NCBI GenBank assembly: GCA_003290165.1
Contig: QNQO01005892.1
Coordinates: 186,001 to 250,000 of the forward strand
DNA length: 64,000 bases
Origin: Berberis thunbergii
Taxonomy: Eukaryota > Streptophyta > Magnoliopsida > Ranunculales > Berberidaceae
Direction of reading: 5' to 3'
Shown: piece after piece, positions 32,470 to 42,644 of the stretch
Layout: each line of letters opens with the position of its first letter
Numbering within the stretch: position 1 is the first letter of the stretch
Program-made: the position numbers and the translations under genes
Notes under the pieces: generated by a model
Seen by the model: the letters and a program-made list of their open reading frames with translations, nothing else
Databases searched by the model: none
Told to the model about the DNA's origin: nothing

Positions 32470-35013
32470 CTAGACCTCCTTCTTTGTAGGGATTAATGAT
32501 TTTTTTCCAGCTGACAAGGGGACTTTAAGGAATTGATCCGAAGCTGACCATAAGAAATTTCTTAGAACTGAGTTTATTTCATTTATAGCTGCTCTTGGGA
32601 GGACATAACATGAGGTCCAAAAAACCTGCATACTTCCCAGAACTGCCTTGATGAGAGTAAGTCTACCAGCATAGGATAAAGTCATGTTCTTCCATGAATT
32701 AACCCTCTTTCTGACTCTCTCGATAAGAGGGAAACAATGAAGATAAGATAATCTAGTAGAAATCAGGGGGAGACCAAGGTATCTTACGGGAAGATCTGCT
32801 GATTTAAATTGCAGAGTTTCAGAGATGGCTTCCAATTCTCCATTCGGGATTCCTGCTGCAAATAAACTGCTCTTGTTGCAATTAACTGTAAGACCCGTAC
32901 TCCTTTTGAACTTATCCATAACCTGAGCAAGGGCAGTGGCTGATTGATGATCCCCATGGAAGAAAGCAATGATATCATCTGCAAAGCTCAAATGAGTAAT
33001 AAGAGGATCTTTACATTTATGATGCAGCTTGTATTTACCTTGAACGGCTTGTTCCTTTAGAAGCAAGTGAAACATTTCCATCATCAAGACAAATATGTAA
33101 GGCGACATCGAACACCCTTGTCGAATACCCCTAGAGGCTTTAATAAATCCTTTTGGAGAGCCATTGACAAGAATGGAGTACTTAGGAGTTGAAATACAAG
33201 TGTACACCCACTGGATAAACTGCTGAGGAAAATGAAGCTTTCTAAGCATATGGGTAATAGCTTCCCATCTTATAGTGTCATAAGCCTTTCGAAGATCTAT
33301 TTTTGCTGCACAACGAGGAGGACCCTGATCTTTGTGGTAGTTCCGAACAAGTTCATGAGCTAATAAGATATTATCCTGAATAAGTCTTCCCTTGATGAAA
33401 GCTGATTGACTTGGACTGACCAGTCTCTGCACCACTGAACTCATCCTATTCTTCATGATTTTTGTCAGACTTTTATAGATTACATTACAACAAGAAATAG
33501 GCCTGAAATCACTAAGAGCGGAGGCATTAGTAATTTTAGGAATTAAAACTACATATGTCGTATTTACCTCTCTAAGAAGTTGACCACTTGTAAAGAAATT
33601 CCTGATAGCCTTACAGAAATCATCTCCCAGGAACCGCCAAGCAGATTTATAAAAGAATGAAGAGAATCCATCAGGGCCTGGAGATTTGTTGGAGTCTATA
33701 AGCTCATCTCTTTCTTCCGCAGTGAGAACTCTTTCAAAAGACAGGTTTTCAATAATGTTGTCATCATAATCTTCCAGACTACCTCCAAAGACTTCTTCGA
33801 AATAGGTAACACATTCTGCCCCAATCTCCTCAATGTTCTCATTTTTCTCCTGGTTTGCATTGTAAAGGGATAAAATTTTGTTTTTCTTTCTCCTTTCTCT
33901 GGTGTAGTCATGAAAATAGGCCACATTCTCATCTCCGACCTGCATATGTTTAGCTTTTGCCTTTTGTTTCGCTTCGGACTCCTCCCCTTTCGCAGCTATT
34001 ACATACGCTTTTATTGCTTCCCTTTCCTGAGTCATTAGGGTAGGGTCGAGGGGTTGATGTTGGAGAGCCTGCTGGGTTCTATCCATGTACTGTCTGGCTG
34101 TCAAAACAGTGTTACTTGCATTAAGGAATCTTGCTCTTCTCCATTCTATTAGCTTGTGCTTAACTCTTTTAAGTTTCTGGGTCAAGCTGTACATCGCATT
34201 ACCTGGGACCGGATCATTCCAAGCTTGTTCTACCACTGTCATGTACCCAGGTTCATAAGCCCAGTAGTTATAGAATTTGAAAGGGATTGGGCCTGCTTTC
34301 TGCTGCTCATAGATTGTAAGAATCACTGGTGAATGATCTGACACTCCAGCAGGGAGGAAGTCTGCTTCTGAATCTGGGTTATTTGTGAGCCATTCCTGAT
34401 TCACCATAACTCTATCCAATTTAGACATAATCTTGTGAGTTCCAGTTTGTTTATTTGACCAGGTTAGATAGCATCCCTTGTACTTGCAATCAAATAACTG
34501 AAGCTTCTGAGCACAATTTAGAAGATCAATAAAGTGGAAAGGTCTGATCTCATCACCTCCTACTCTTTCTTGGGAACTTAGGATTGAATTATAATCTCCT
34601 AGAACAGCCCAAGGAACTTTGTTATTAAGACCTATACTCTCCAGCTGCTTCCATAAATTCTTTCTCTCCATGTAATTGCTATGCCCATATATAAAACTCA
34701 ATAAACAAGTAACTCCATTTGGCCATATAGTTTCAGCTGTAATAGCTTGATCAGTCCGGTCTATAATGTTGACATTTACTTCTTGAGGATCCCAAGCTAG
34801 CCAAATCCGGCCTCCATGAGTCAGGTCATTATTATCTTCAACAATCCAGTCTCTAAAAAGATCTTTCTGAATTTTTGATTTTTTTTCATTACCCACCTTA
34901 GTCTCTACTAGGTCTATCATACTCAGCTTTTGTTTCTTAATCAGCTTTCTAACTTCGCCTTGTTTAACTGGGTCATTGAGTCCCCTGATATTCCAGCAAG
35001 CCACTTTAATCAT
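32470..35013 (-). CDS. LINE ORF2: apurinic-like endonuclease and reverse transcriptase (847 aa, truncated by a frameshift)
   Basis: Encodes the enzyme for target-primed reverse transcription. Endonuclease, residues 1-250: VACWNIRGLND, the catalytic Glu in DLVETKVG, AVLGDYNSILSS, SKLDRVMVN and the terminal SDHSPVI are all present. RT, residues about 450-720: NKSPGPDGFSSFFYKSAW, IPKITNASALSDFRPISCCN, SAFIKGRLIQDNILLAHEL, KIDLRKAYDTIRWEAI, GIRQGCSMSPYIF and LSFADDIIAFFHG, so both catalytic regions including the F-A-D-D box look intact. The frame ends at SLIPTKKEV, 14 codons after a one-base deletion near 32508; the other frame continues with the expected WKKIINPYKEGGLG. The ATG at 35011-35013 overlaps the ORF1 stop (ATGA). 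I class it as a defective but recently coding gene. Confidence 0.93.
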   Translation of the reverse strand: MIKVACWNIRGLNDPVKQGEVRKLIKKQKLSMIDLVETKVGNEKKSKIQKDLFRDWIVEDNNDLTHGGRIWLAWDPQEVNVNIIDRTDQAITAETIWPNGVTCLLSFIYGHSNYMERKNLWKQLESIGLNNKVPWAVLGDYNSILSSQERVGGDEIRPFHFIDLLNCAQKLQLFDCKYKGCYLTWSNKQTGTHKIMSKLDRVMVNQEWLTNNPDSEADFLPAGVSDHSPVILTIYEQQKAGPIPFKFYNYWAYEPGYMTVVEQAWNDPVPGNAMYSLTQKLKRVKHKLIEWRRARFLNASNTVLTARQYMDRTQQALQHQPLDPTLMTQEREAIKAYVIAAKGEESEAKQKAKAKHMQVGDENVAYFHDYTRERRKKNKILSLYNANQEKNENIEEIGAECVTYFEEVFGGSLEDYDDNIIENLSFERVLTAEERDELIDSNKSPGPDGFSSFFYKSAWRFLGDDFCKAIRNFFTSGQLLREVNTTYVVLIPKITNASALSDFRPISCCNVIYKSLTKIMKNRMSSVVQRLVSPSQSAFIKGRLIQDNILLAHELVRNYHKDQGPPRCAAKIDLRKAYDTIRWEAITHMLRKLHFPQQFIQWVYTCISTPKYSILVNGSPKGFIKASRGIRQGCSMSPYIFVLMMEMFHLLLKEQAVQGKYKLHHKCKDPLITHLSFADDIIAFFHGDHQSATALAQVMDKFKRSTGLTVNCNKSSLFAAGIPNGELEAISETLQFKSADLPVRYLGLPLISTRLSYLHCFPLIERVRKRVNSWKNMTLSYAGRLTLIKAVLGSMQVFWTSCYVLPRAAINEINSVLRNFLWSASDQFLKVPLSAGKKSLIPTKKEV

Positions 35014-35025
35014 AAAAGAATTGAA

Positions 35026-35459
35026 GCTTTGTTACCATCCCCCTGGATTGGGGTTCTTTTTTTCTTACTGCCCTTTCTGTTTGCTCTAGTCTGAGGACGA
35101 GACTTTTCCTGAGTTTTTTTTGGTATGGTTATTGGTTCAGATCCAGTATCTTTCTCCTCCATCTGTTGAATTGATTCTGCATGAACCTGACTATCATCTT
35201 CTGTCTGAATGTGATCCCTTAAAATTGGACTTTCATTGTGAGCATGCTCCTTGAGCTGAATTGTTTTTTAGTATGCTGAAAAAGGTGCTGAATTGCTTTA
35301 CTATATGCCTCCCTGCTTGTCCCTGTCTCACTCCCTTCTCTTAGACCACTAGAAGTGTGAAACCCATTGAATGATTCTGTGTCAATGCCACATTGAATCC
35401 CACTGATTGGAACCACACTTATCTGTCCTGTTTTAAGACCACTGTCTGTCCCACTGCTG
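35026..35459 (-). pseudogene. LINE ORF1, C-terminal fragment
   Basis: The last part of ORF1, an RNA-binding protein in this class. Lys/Arg-rich end KKTQEKSRPQTRANRKGSKK and KRTPIQGDGNKASILL, with the TGA stop sharing bases with the ORF2 ATG. Upstream, the frame 35416-35219 (GLREGSETGTSREAYSKAIQ) is out of register with this end; a slip in the A-run at about 35264-35270 would explain it. The gag-like N-terminus and zinc knuckle are absent because of 5' truncation. Confidence 0.7.
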
Positions 35460-36339
35460 TTTTATTATACGAATGTTATGTTTGAATGTTTGATAGAAGA
35501 TTTGTCATCTACCTTGTAGATAAGACTTATCAATTAAGAAATATAGTGTATGTACTCCTATTTTATTACTATATATTCTGATTTTAAATGAAAAATTCAT
35601 CATTTATGTCACTGTATATAAATTACAAAATTGTGCTTTTGATCAATTATATACATGGGAATGCTTGGTTCATTTATTACTCATACACTGAGTGTATGAT
35701 TTATAAGTCAATAAATCTTCTGTTAGACAAGTCGAATGTAAGGTTACTAAAAGAATTGAATTTTATGAACTTGCTAATTTGAGCTCAGTAATATCTAATA
35801 TGCCCTTAAACCATAGTTAGCTATGGATATTATATTGTCCATTTTTAGATAAATTGCATGACACTGTATTTTTCGGTTTACACATTCTCTGTATAAAATA
35901 TTTGTTTGGCAACTTTTTTTTTCCATTTGAGGTACAGTTCAAGTTTATAAACTAATTCAGATATAGCTTATTTGTCTTGTTTTTTTGTACTCCCCATATG
36001 TTATTAACAAAGATGTTTACTCAAGGTGTTTTTTATTTTACTGATCATAATGCTTTTACTTCTTATTTTGTCAGATCCCAAGACTTATTAATTTTTTATT
36101 CTCATGTGGCTTTTATTTATTTTTGACCATCAAATTTTTTTTTTATCAATGTTCATTTTGGATCTAGAAAAAATCCCCAGTTTTACAAATTTAACTAGGT
36201 TTTTTATCCATAAGTATTTTTATCTATTTTGATCTTGGATGCCTCTGCCTGGCTTTAAGCGCCATGCTTGTTAAAGGGTGTGAGAGAAATAAAGTATTCA
36301 TTATCATATTTAATTCTTCTTTGACAACCTGTCTTAGAT

Positions 36340-36395
36340 TCTTGATCTTTCCAGCAAGGCTAGAGGTGACCAATTATACAATGGTGAATGAGGTT
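36340..36395 (+). other. Exon-like piece in copy 1 of the triplicated segment
   Basis: Preceded by a pyrimidine-rich tract ending ctttccag and followed by gaggttagtatg, a plausible donor. The equivalent in copy 3 (about 38770-38862) reads DNLSHTLDLP, an internal repeat DNLSHILDLP, then NRMKDE before gaggtcagtaat. Copy 1 has a stop where copy 3 has LSH. Whether either is spliced is unknown. Confidence 0.3.
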
Positions 36396-36999
36396 AGTAT
36401 GTGTTCTTCATAAATAACCATAGATAACTTTTCTTTTTTACTTTGCATTTTGGCTTGTTTGTGTGTTAGCCTTACTTTTTTTTAATTTTTATTTTTTGTT
36501 CCGTTGCATTTTGGCTAGTTTGAAGATGCTTACTCTTTGAGGTGTAACCGTGTAAGCATCTTCAAAAGGATATCTATTTGATGGAGTGCATCCTACTCCC
36601 GTTCCTTCTGAGATGTAATCAAAGTCGGATATTGCGCAAAGTCGAATGGTGAGTTGTCGTATGAATGGGGAATGGAGCTCCTCGCACTATTATTGCACTT
36701 TGTAAAAAGAAAAGAAAACTTGCCTTTGTTATGCCTAAGCGGTTATTTATTTCATTATTCAATTGTGATGAACTCCCCACGGCCTTTTTGTGGGTAAGTT
36801 CATGACATAAATATCACCATGAAATTTTTATTTTTATTTTTTTAGTACCTCTTTTTGTGCTTTAGTTGATGGGAGAAGCCAAGCGATTCCTAGTAATGTT
36901 AATGTGGGATAAGTCTAAGACGAGAGAGTTGGTAGAAGTATTAACAAATACATACATACATAGAAAGTAGGATATCTAGGATATGGTTGTGCTTGTTAG

Positions 37000-37653
37000 T
37001 AGTGTTCTAAAAATCGCTAGGCGCTGGGCGAGCGGCGAGCAGGTGCCTAGCGCCCAGTGGCCTAGGCGGTCTTAGGTTTTGTATTATAACTTTAATAATT
37101 TATAAAAGTTAAGCATAATACCTTATCAATTACATCCAATTTAATGCCAATATACATATGCAAAATTTAAAAACATGAAAATTAACAATCGTGAACAAAA
37201 TTTATTAAAACTCAAATGACTAAAGTTGGTTATGATGGGTACTTTATATAAATTTGAATTTGTGTAATATTTTATTTTTCTTCAAATTGTATGAATAACC
37301 TCAGTTATTTTTGATAAAATCTACATTAGTAAAATTGGTACCGGCAGATCCTTTGAGAATTCCATTAAGTAATCATCATTTGCTATATTTAGACTTATAC
37401 TGAATAAAAATAATTAAATAGTTTATTTCTAAAAATAGGAAAGAAAAATAAAATAAGAATACAATCAGCCTTATTAAAAAATAAAAATAAAAAAAATAAA
37501 AAAATTGCCCAGACCGCCTAGACCCCGCCTAGGCCGCCTAGATCTCGCCCAGATAGCCCAGAACCGCCCAGACTGCCCGCCCAGCCATTAATCTGGGTGG
37601 TTTTCCACCTTCTAGCGCCTAAGCGACCGTCCAGGCCGATTTTTAGAACACTG
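37000..37653. mobile_element. hAT-type MITE copy 2 (654 bp) with 8-bp TSD
   Basis: Ends tagtgttctaaaaatcgc and gatttttagaacactg match the copy at 2285-2925, as do the ctaggcg-rich subterminal parts and the adjacent tttaggttttgtattataac phrase. Perfect target duplication cttgttag (36992-36999 and 37654-37661). The paralogous sequence at 38304-38330 (gtgcttgttagtgtttgtag) is the matching empty site, confirming the boundaries. No transposase. Confidence 0.93.
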
Positions 37654-39335
37654 CTTGTTAGTGTGTGTAGCCTAATGAGATACTCGTGCATCTTTCTATG
37701 TGTAAAATATTTGTTTAGCAACATTCTTCCATTTGAGGTAAGGTTCAAGTTAATATACTTGTTTAAATATAATTCATTCGTTTTATTTTTGTACTCGTCA
37801 TACGCAAATAGCACTCGTCATGTGCAAATAGCATTGATATTCATTCAAATGTTTTTGTGTGTTAGCCCTTACTTTTTTTTCCTTTGCATTTTGGCTAGTT
37901 TGAAGATGCTTGCTCTTTGCATCTTCAAAAGGGTATCTGTTTTATTTGAGTACATCCTACTCCTATTCCTTCCGAGATGTAATCAAAGTTGGCTATTGCG
38001 AAAAGTTGGAGTGGTGAGTTGTCGTAGGAATTGGGAATGGAGGTCCTCGCGCTGTTATTGCATTTGTAAGTTTTTATTTTATTTTATTTATCTTTTGTTA
38101 TGCCTATGCGATTATTTATTTCATTATTCAATTGTGTGGAACCCCATGACCCCTTTATGGGTAAGTTCACGACATAATCATAGCTATATGATCCTTTTTC
38201 TTATACCTCTCGTTATGCTTTAGTTGACAGGAGAAGGCAAAAAATCCTCAGACGAGAATTGGTAGAATTTTACAAATACATACATAGCAAGTAGGATATG
38301 GTTGTGCTTGTTAGTGTTTGTAGCCTGGTTAGTGCATTTTTCTATGTGTAAAATATTTGTTTGGCAATTTTGTTCCATTTGAGGTAGGGTTTAAGTTAAT
38401 ATGCTAGTTTTGATATAGGTTATTCGTCTTATTTTTGTACTCGTCATATGTAAATGTTTTATGATGACTTATTCTGATTTTAATGACCATAATGCTTTTA
38501 TTGCTTATTGTGTTAGATCCCAAGATTTATTACATTTTCCCTTTTTTGCCTATGGCTTTTATCTTTTTTCTAAGCATGGAATCTTCTATCAATACTTAAT
38601 TTGGATATATAAAGGAATGACATTTATAGACATGTAACTTGATCTTGTATACATATGGCCTAAGGGTTCTATTTGGATATTAGATGTTGAAATGCTTGGG
38701 TTTCACGAGCCGTATATTTTGAAGGGTGATGTACTAAATAAAACTAAGTGTTTATTGTCGTTTTCATCTTCTTCCTTGACAACTTGTCTCACACTCTAGA
38801 TCTTCCTTTTGACAACTTGTCTCACATTCTAGATCTTCCCAACAGAATGAAGGACGAGGTCAGTAATTATTTACAATTTACCGTACCTAATTTCTTTTCA
38901 TTTGTATTTTGGGTTGTTTGTGTTAGGCTTACTCATTGAGGTGTAAGCATCTTCAAAAGGCTTTGCATTTTAGAAATTGAGTTCACATTCTTGTCCGATT
39001 CCCTCAGAAAATTAGAGTCAGAATTTAGTATTGCTCAAAATCCAATTGTCATTTTTTGTAGAGACGGGGAACGGAGTTGGTATTAAACTCTGTAAGTTTC
39101 GTGTTTGTTCCTTTTGTTGTTATTATAAAAAGCTGAATATAATGGGTTATGTATCTAAAACTGATTGATACATATATGCTATAACGATGGCTATCATGGT
39201 TATTTTCATTGTTGTTGGGAGTTATGGTTATAAAAAATTTCACTAATGCAACACCAACAGCTCAAATGGCTAATTTTTTTGAAATGCATCCCTTGATGTA
39301 AATGGCAATTCTAACATTATTTTTAGGCTATTCTT

Positions 39336-39766
39336 ATTTTTGATTTCCAAAGAAATGTTGCTGTGTTGACTTGAACAGTGTACTAATCCTTTGAATCCGG
39401 TACCAACAGGTATCATACCCCCCAGAACAACGTTCTCTTTCAGACCCTTCAACCAATCGATATGACCCCGCAGAGCCGCTTTTGCTAAAACTCGCGTGGT
39501 TTCTTGAAAACTCGCTTCGGATATGAAACTTTGAGTATTCAGAGACGCCCTCGTTATTCCCAATAAGATGGCTCGGTAACAGATTGCTTCTTCCAAAGCG
39601 CGCCCTGTTCGTTCCGCTCGCAACAATCCAATCAGTTCGCCAGGTGAAAAAACATTAGACATTCCATCTTCTGAAACCAACACTTTTGATGTTATTTGAC
39701 GTACAATAATTTCTATATGCCTATTATGGATCTGCACTCCCTGAGATCGATAAATCTTTTGAATTT
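39336..39766 (-). pseudogene. rpoC2: Nuclear copy of plastid rpoC2 (NUPT), internal fragment
   Basis: About 140 codons read without interruption as the C-terminal region of the plastid-encoded RNA polymerase beta'' subunit: [79 protein letters not shown] and [18 protein letters not shown]. Homology stops at about 39336 after EIKNKN. The true gene is over 1300 codons long and lies in the plastid genome, so this is an inserted fragment. Flanks are nuclear repeats (a half-hairpin MITE begins 13 bases away). Two positions look like C-to-T type changes (GHIDWLKG and VHCSSQHS, where plastid copies as I remember them have Arg). The open frame suggests a fairly recent transfer. Confidence 0.93.
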
Positions 39767-39778
39767 TATTCTAAAATA

Positions 39779-39874
39779 ATGCACACATTTCAAGCGGAAT
39801 GGACGGTCCCCTCCTTCCCTCGCTCCCTCCCTCACTGATTTCCTCATGGGCTTCCTCGATTGGTAGAAGCTCTG
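39779..39874. mobile_element. Half-hairpin MITE (96 bp) with perfect 9-bp TSD
   Basis: Corresponds to the loop and right arm of the hairpin at 29709-29879: atgcacacattt, atggacggtcccc, ctcactgatttcctc, ggcttcctcgattggtaga. There is no left arm. Even so, the 9 bases tctaaaata occur on both sides (39770-39778 and 39875-39883). Confidence 0.75.
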
Positions 39875-39883
39875 TCTAAAATA

Positions 39884-40753
39884 CATAAATACGACAAAGC
39901 ATATCCAAGCTTCTGACGTGGCCTTATCTTGTAGATGATTTCCTCCACACTAAGCCAGTGCTTTTCTAACACTGGACCTACCTCCCTCTAAAGTGATAAA
40001 CAATCAGATCTTTTAAGGCCAGCAATCTGATATGTATTTTGTAATAAGCTAGCTTTCCACACCTAGACGACTCAAGTTCTTAAGAAGTGTTGTTGGTTGT
40101 TGGTAGTTGGCTTCTTGGAAGTTGGCAGTTGGTGTCAAAGCCAACTACCACGTCATCCAAGATTCAAATTCTGGTAGTGCAACCTAGAAGCGACCATTGG
40201 GTCAGTATTGACTGAGTAAGTCAAGCTTCAAAATATGGTGAAATGTTGCAATAGTGTCCATCTTCAAGAAGAATTAGCGAGTGACAGAAAGATCGCAACA
40301 GCAGCACGGAGGCAAGCACAGGTCAGAGATCCAACTGTTCTTCCTCTTCCCTTCTTCTCATTTTTCTCTTCGCTTCTTCCCTCCTCCTTCTCTCCCCTTC
40401 AGAGAGATCGCAAAGGAGGTCGATCGATCTCTGTTGGTCAATGAGATGTTTTTCTTCTTCTTCCTCTTTGAAGGGAAGAGGGAAGAGATCTATGTTTCAG
40501 AGAAAAAAAAGATTGATCTCTGTTTCAAAGGGAAGAGATCGCATCAGAGAGAAAAGTATCGATTTCTGTTTCAGAGGGAAGAGATCGCATCTCTGTTTTT
40601 TTTTTTTCAGAAGAGAAAAAAATATTCCTCTCGCAATATATAAAAAATCTGATCGATCTCATCTCTTCTTAAGTTCTCCACTCTTCTTTTTCTTCACTCT
40701 TCTTCTTCTTCCTTCTTCTCTTCTACTTTGATCTTCTGCTCGAAGTTATGTAT
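39884..40753. other. No supported gene; CT- and GA-rich low-complexity stretch
   Basis: From 40330 to 40735 the sequence alternates TTC-rich runs with three diverged copies of a gggaagagatcg-type phrase (near 40480, 40540 and 40578). Long frames here encode only Ser/Phe/Lys/Arg-rich low-complexity peptides and are unlikely to be proteins. It could be a decayed leader or promoter region. Confidence 0.4.
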
Positions 40754-40762
40754 GAAAATTTT

Positions 40763-40908
40763 CCCCAATTCTAGCTTGCCCTGGCAAAGGGCGCGAGGTT
40801 GCTGCTGGGGTGAACGTACACTTTTACCCTCCTTAATTTGTTTAAAGAAGGGGCAAAAGTGTACATTCAAAAACCAAACAGCTGAGCCCAGGCTAGCAAA
40901 AATTACTC
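40763..40908. mobile_element. Hairpin MITE copy 4 (146 bp) with 9-bp TSD
   Basis: Inverted arms gaacgtacacttttac / gcaaaagtgtacattc around a short loop at about 40832-40847, with weaker outer arms (ctagcttgccctgg / cccaggctagca). Perfect 9-bp target duplication gaaaatttt (40754-40762 and 40909-40917). Shares the ctag...cctgg end type with the copy at 54514-54660. Confidence 0.82.
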
Positions 40909-42087
40909 GAAAATTTTAGATCTGAAAATGAAAACAAAGCAGAACGATCACATTTTTTTTCCCTGTATATATTATAACTACAGTTATAACAGTGTTACCA
41001 AATAAAACGCTAAGGGTGTGTTTGGTTGCATGGAATCTTAAGGTGGGAATTGGAATCTCATTTCATGGCATCTCATGTTATGGCATCCTATGTCATGGAC
41101 TTGACCAACTTTGATGTTTGGTTGTCCATGGGAATTGGATTGTGAGTGTTTGGTTGCCCAAAACTAATCATGGGAATTTTTTTTTTTTTTTTTTTCATTT
41201 TGAAAATCCCACAATTCTACTTTTATATATAAACTAGAATATGGTTTTGATTTTGCTTCCTGCAAAACATCCCTACAGTATAATTTTAAACTCGACATCT
41301 GCTTAAATCTTTCAATGAGAAATCAACGTTCAATACTGGTATTCAGAATTCTAATAAATTTTTTAGCAATATATATTTTGACTAAAATTTTCAAAATGAA
41401 ATCATGTTTACTGCAAAAACATTATACACAGACTTTGTATAAAAAAACATCATGTTAGCACTCTATGTATTTGTTAGTAGATTCTCTAATGTTGGTAACA
41501 TGTTATCTTAATCATGCTATCTAAGGTCGCCAACAAAGTGCACAAACAGAGTGCAAAAAAGCCCCAGAATTGTAACAGTGCAAGAACAGAGTAGCAACAG
41601 AGTGCAAGAACCCTCGGCTCGCCACAGAGTGCTAACATGCACAAGGAAGCATGTGATACGATCTAACCTTGTTTATAGAACTCTGCAGACTGAAAGCAGT
41701 TCAATAAAAAATTATGACAGAAACCAAATAGAGAAATAGATGGAAGACTTGAAGATTAATCAAAATTTTTTATCCTAATCCAGCTCGAATAAGGCAAAAC
41801 TGTTCTTCCTATTCATAGATGGAACAGTTTGGTGTATATAAGCCACATTAAGGAATACAATAAGTATACATGATGCACGGCCCCCTTTTTGTTTCCATAA
41901 ACTCAAATCTCTGAAGAAAATAAAGCAGCCTACATTTAAAATGCAATAATGGTCACTTTGTACTAGTTAAATGATTATCCAGGCACTTTATGCAAATGTA
42001 ATCTATGCAGTTACTGGTACTTCTGGCTGATTCTTCCGCCAACTGATTGTGCAACAAACGACCTGCAAACCAAGTCCTTGCACGCAC

Positions 42088-42630
42088 TCAAACTGTGATT
42101 ATCCTTCTCACTGTCTTCATTTTTCTATGACAGAGAGGGCAGGTACCAGCCTCATCCTCCGCAATCCTGTAAGATTAGTGATTTAATCAGGCAATTCATA
42201 TTCGTTTACTTAAAGGTTCATAAATTCAAATTCCATATGGAGCAAGAGAGAAGGAAAAAAAAGGGAAAGTGTAAGTTTGTAATCTTGTTAACCTTGAACC
42301 ACATGGAAAACATGTAGCAGAGTGTCCATATGGAAGGAAAAAACAATCCCTTGGTGTGTCAAAGCAGACTAGGCAAACAAGTCGAGGACTGCCATTGTCT
42401 TTGCCTCCTAGTTCTTTTGCTGCAATAAACCATTCTTCAATATCCGCTTCATCATTTGAGACAGAATCGTAAGAGGAACCCAAACTTAAGAGATCTTCAT
42501 CTTTAGGTACAAGCAAAGGAGTTCTTTCAGATCCCATCTGTCCAACCCCATTTCCACTGATTGGATAATACTTAGCACATAATTTCGAGACCAGTGAGAT
42601 GAGTAATGTCATTACACCTTCAGAAAAGTA
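42088..42630 (-). pseudogene. Captured 3' exons of an APD-like RING E3 ubiquitin ligase
   Basis: Two exons. Exon A (about 42630-42293): a hydrophobic stretch VMTLLISLVSKLC, then MGSERTPLLVPKDEDLLSLG, SYDSVSNDEADIEEWF, and the first part of a C3HC4 RING, CLVCFDTPRDCFFLPYGHSA followed by CFPCGSR. Donor gttaac at 42292. Exon B (42167-42088): acceptor ctta-cag, then IAEDEAGTCPLCH with the last Cys pair. All zinc ligands are present, though the usual PCGH reads PYGH. After RK a run of six A, instead of five, shifts the frame, so the conserved end VRRIITV is out of frame and translation would continue about 24 codons further. The SERTPLL and SYDSVSNDE segments resemble plant APD-type membrane-anchored E3 ligases. 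Only the C-terminal end was captured. Confidence 0.83.
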
Positions 42631-42644
42631 AAATGCACTTTTAC

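Larger units (their letters stand above)
30813..35459 (-). mobile_element. L1-like LINE retrotransposon, 5'-truncated (about 4.65 kb)
   Basis: Read on the minus strand: C-terminal end of ORF1, ORF2 (endonuclease, RT, zinc-knuckle-like region, plant RNase H), 3' untranslated tail and an A-run (T-run at 30813-30823 on the + strand). The 5' end stops inside ORF1 at about 35459. Only three lesions are seen in ORF2: one frameshift and two stops, so this is among the younger insertions. No clear target duplication was found. Confidence 0.92.
35880..39100 (+). repeat. Triplicated segment with exon-like pieces, origin unknown
   Basis: Three imperfect copies in direct order. Landmarks: taaaatatttgtttggcaac and ccatttgaggta at 35895, 37705 and 38345; gatcccaagacttatta at 36075 and gatcccaagatttatta at 38516; the aagatgctt...gcatcttcaaaagg element at 36523, 37900 and 38945; tcctac-cc-attccttc with aatgg-gagttgtcgta at 36590 and 37955. 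Copy 1 carries the LINE upstream and a hAT MITE (37000-37653), which the other copies lack. Short exon-like pieces with splice-like borders are described separately. No protein family recognised. Confidence 0.7.

Noticed and set aside
37597..38223. A 208-codon open frame on the + strand
   Set aside because: It starts inside the hAT MITE and runs across its boundary into AT-rich sequence; composition is Leu/Phe/Ser/Cys-rich and no domain is visible.
39270..39737. A functional RNA polymerase gene
   Set aside because: Only about a tenth of rpoC2 is present and the ends lie in nuclear repeats.
40281..40731. Overlapping Ser/Phe/Lys-rich frames
   Set aside because: Low-complexity TTC/GAA sequence; no start context, domain or conserved composition.
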